A stretch of 64,000 nt of DNA from Elephas maximus indicus (Eukaryota > Chordata > Mammalia > Proboscidea > Elephantidae), in assembly GCF_024166365.1 (NCBI RefSeq), contig NC_064821.1:52665093-52729092 (forward strand), in the 5' to 3' direction. Position 1 is the stretch's first letter. Each line of letters begins with the position of its first letter. The position numbers and the translations under genes were made by a program. Below, one piece after another: positions 63,879 through 64,000 of the stretch. The notes beneath the pieces are model-generated. The model worked only from the letters and a program-made list of their open reading frames with translations. It ran no database searches and was not told where the DNA came from.

Positions 63879-64000
63879 ATATTGTTGTTGTCGTTAGGTG
63901 CCCTCGAGTCTATTCCAACTCTTAACAACCCTGTGTACAATGGAACGAAACACTGTCCGGTCCTATGCCAGTCTCACAATCATTGCTATGTTTGAACTCA
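63879..64000 (-). mobile_element. RTE LINE 3' end, antisense, running off the window
   Basis: Reversed tail gttgtcgttaggtgccctcg, cgaaacactgtccggtccta, ending at the window edge. Confidence 0.85.

Overview
This is a mammalian genomic window, not microbial. The dominant repeats are SINEs and an RTE LINE that share the same 3' tail, typical of Afrotheria and especially Paenungulata (elephants, hyraxes, sirenians), on a background of old mammalian MIR, L2, hAT and MaLR-type repeats. I infer an elephant or close relative; the species cannot be fixed from the sequence alone.

The only protein-coding gene I can support is on the minus strand. It is the first coding exon of LRRC38 (a leucine-rich-repeat auxiliary gamma subunit of BK potassium channels) at 43602-44238. 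It lies in a CpG island (about 43600-45050) and ends in a clean GT splice donor. The second exon, expected to encode the end of the LRR cap, the membrane helix and the tail, is not in the window. Positions 1-43601 therefore read as intron 1 and 44239-64000 as 5' UTR, promoter and upstream intergenic DNA.

Repeat vocabulary used below. S1: short SINE, about 155 nt, head with ccctggtggcgcagtggtta. S1L: the same head with an extra middle block (agaaagatgtggcagtctgc...), about 205 nt. S2: head gggtggtgcaaacggttaac and body gaagaaaggcctggcgatct, about 205 nt. S3: SINE about 345 nt long whose head is a tRNA-Gly(GCC)-like sequence. All end in a variant of atgagtcggaatcgactc, also found at the 3' end of the RTE LINE, which fits mobilisation of the SINEs by the RTE enzyme.

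Layout: 1-21700 is intronic DNA with RTE fragments, SINEs, MIR/L2 and two large low-complexity tracts. 21767-26790 holds two L1 5' halves back to back. 28720-38980 is a nested stack: a MaLR-type solo LTR, cut by a hAT-like DNA transposon, which was cut by a full-length but dead 8.1-kb L1 (29033-37121) and a second L1 3' end; another solo LTR sits in the right part. 38980-43600 is SINE-rich intron. 43600-45960 is the gene start and GC-rich, repeat-poor DNA. 46000-64000 is upstream DNA with repeats and a repeat-poor block (47600-48970) containing two copies of a segment with a strong CTCF-like motif.

Most open reading frames in the window are chance frames or repeat remnants. The most interesting items are the duplicated CTCF-like motifs, the composite RTE/SINE insertion with one target duplication, repeated use of single insertion sites, the nested hAT element, and a duplicated 125-bp segment of unknown origin. 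All repeat names are by eye, without database comparison.
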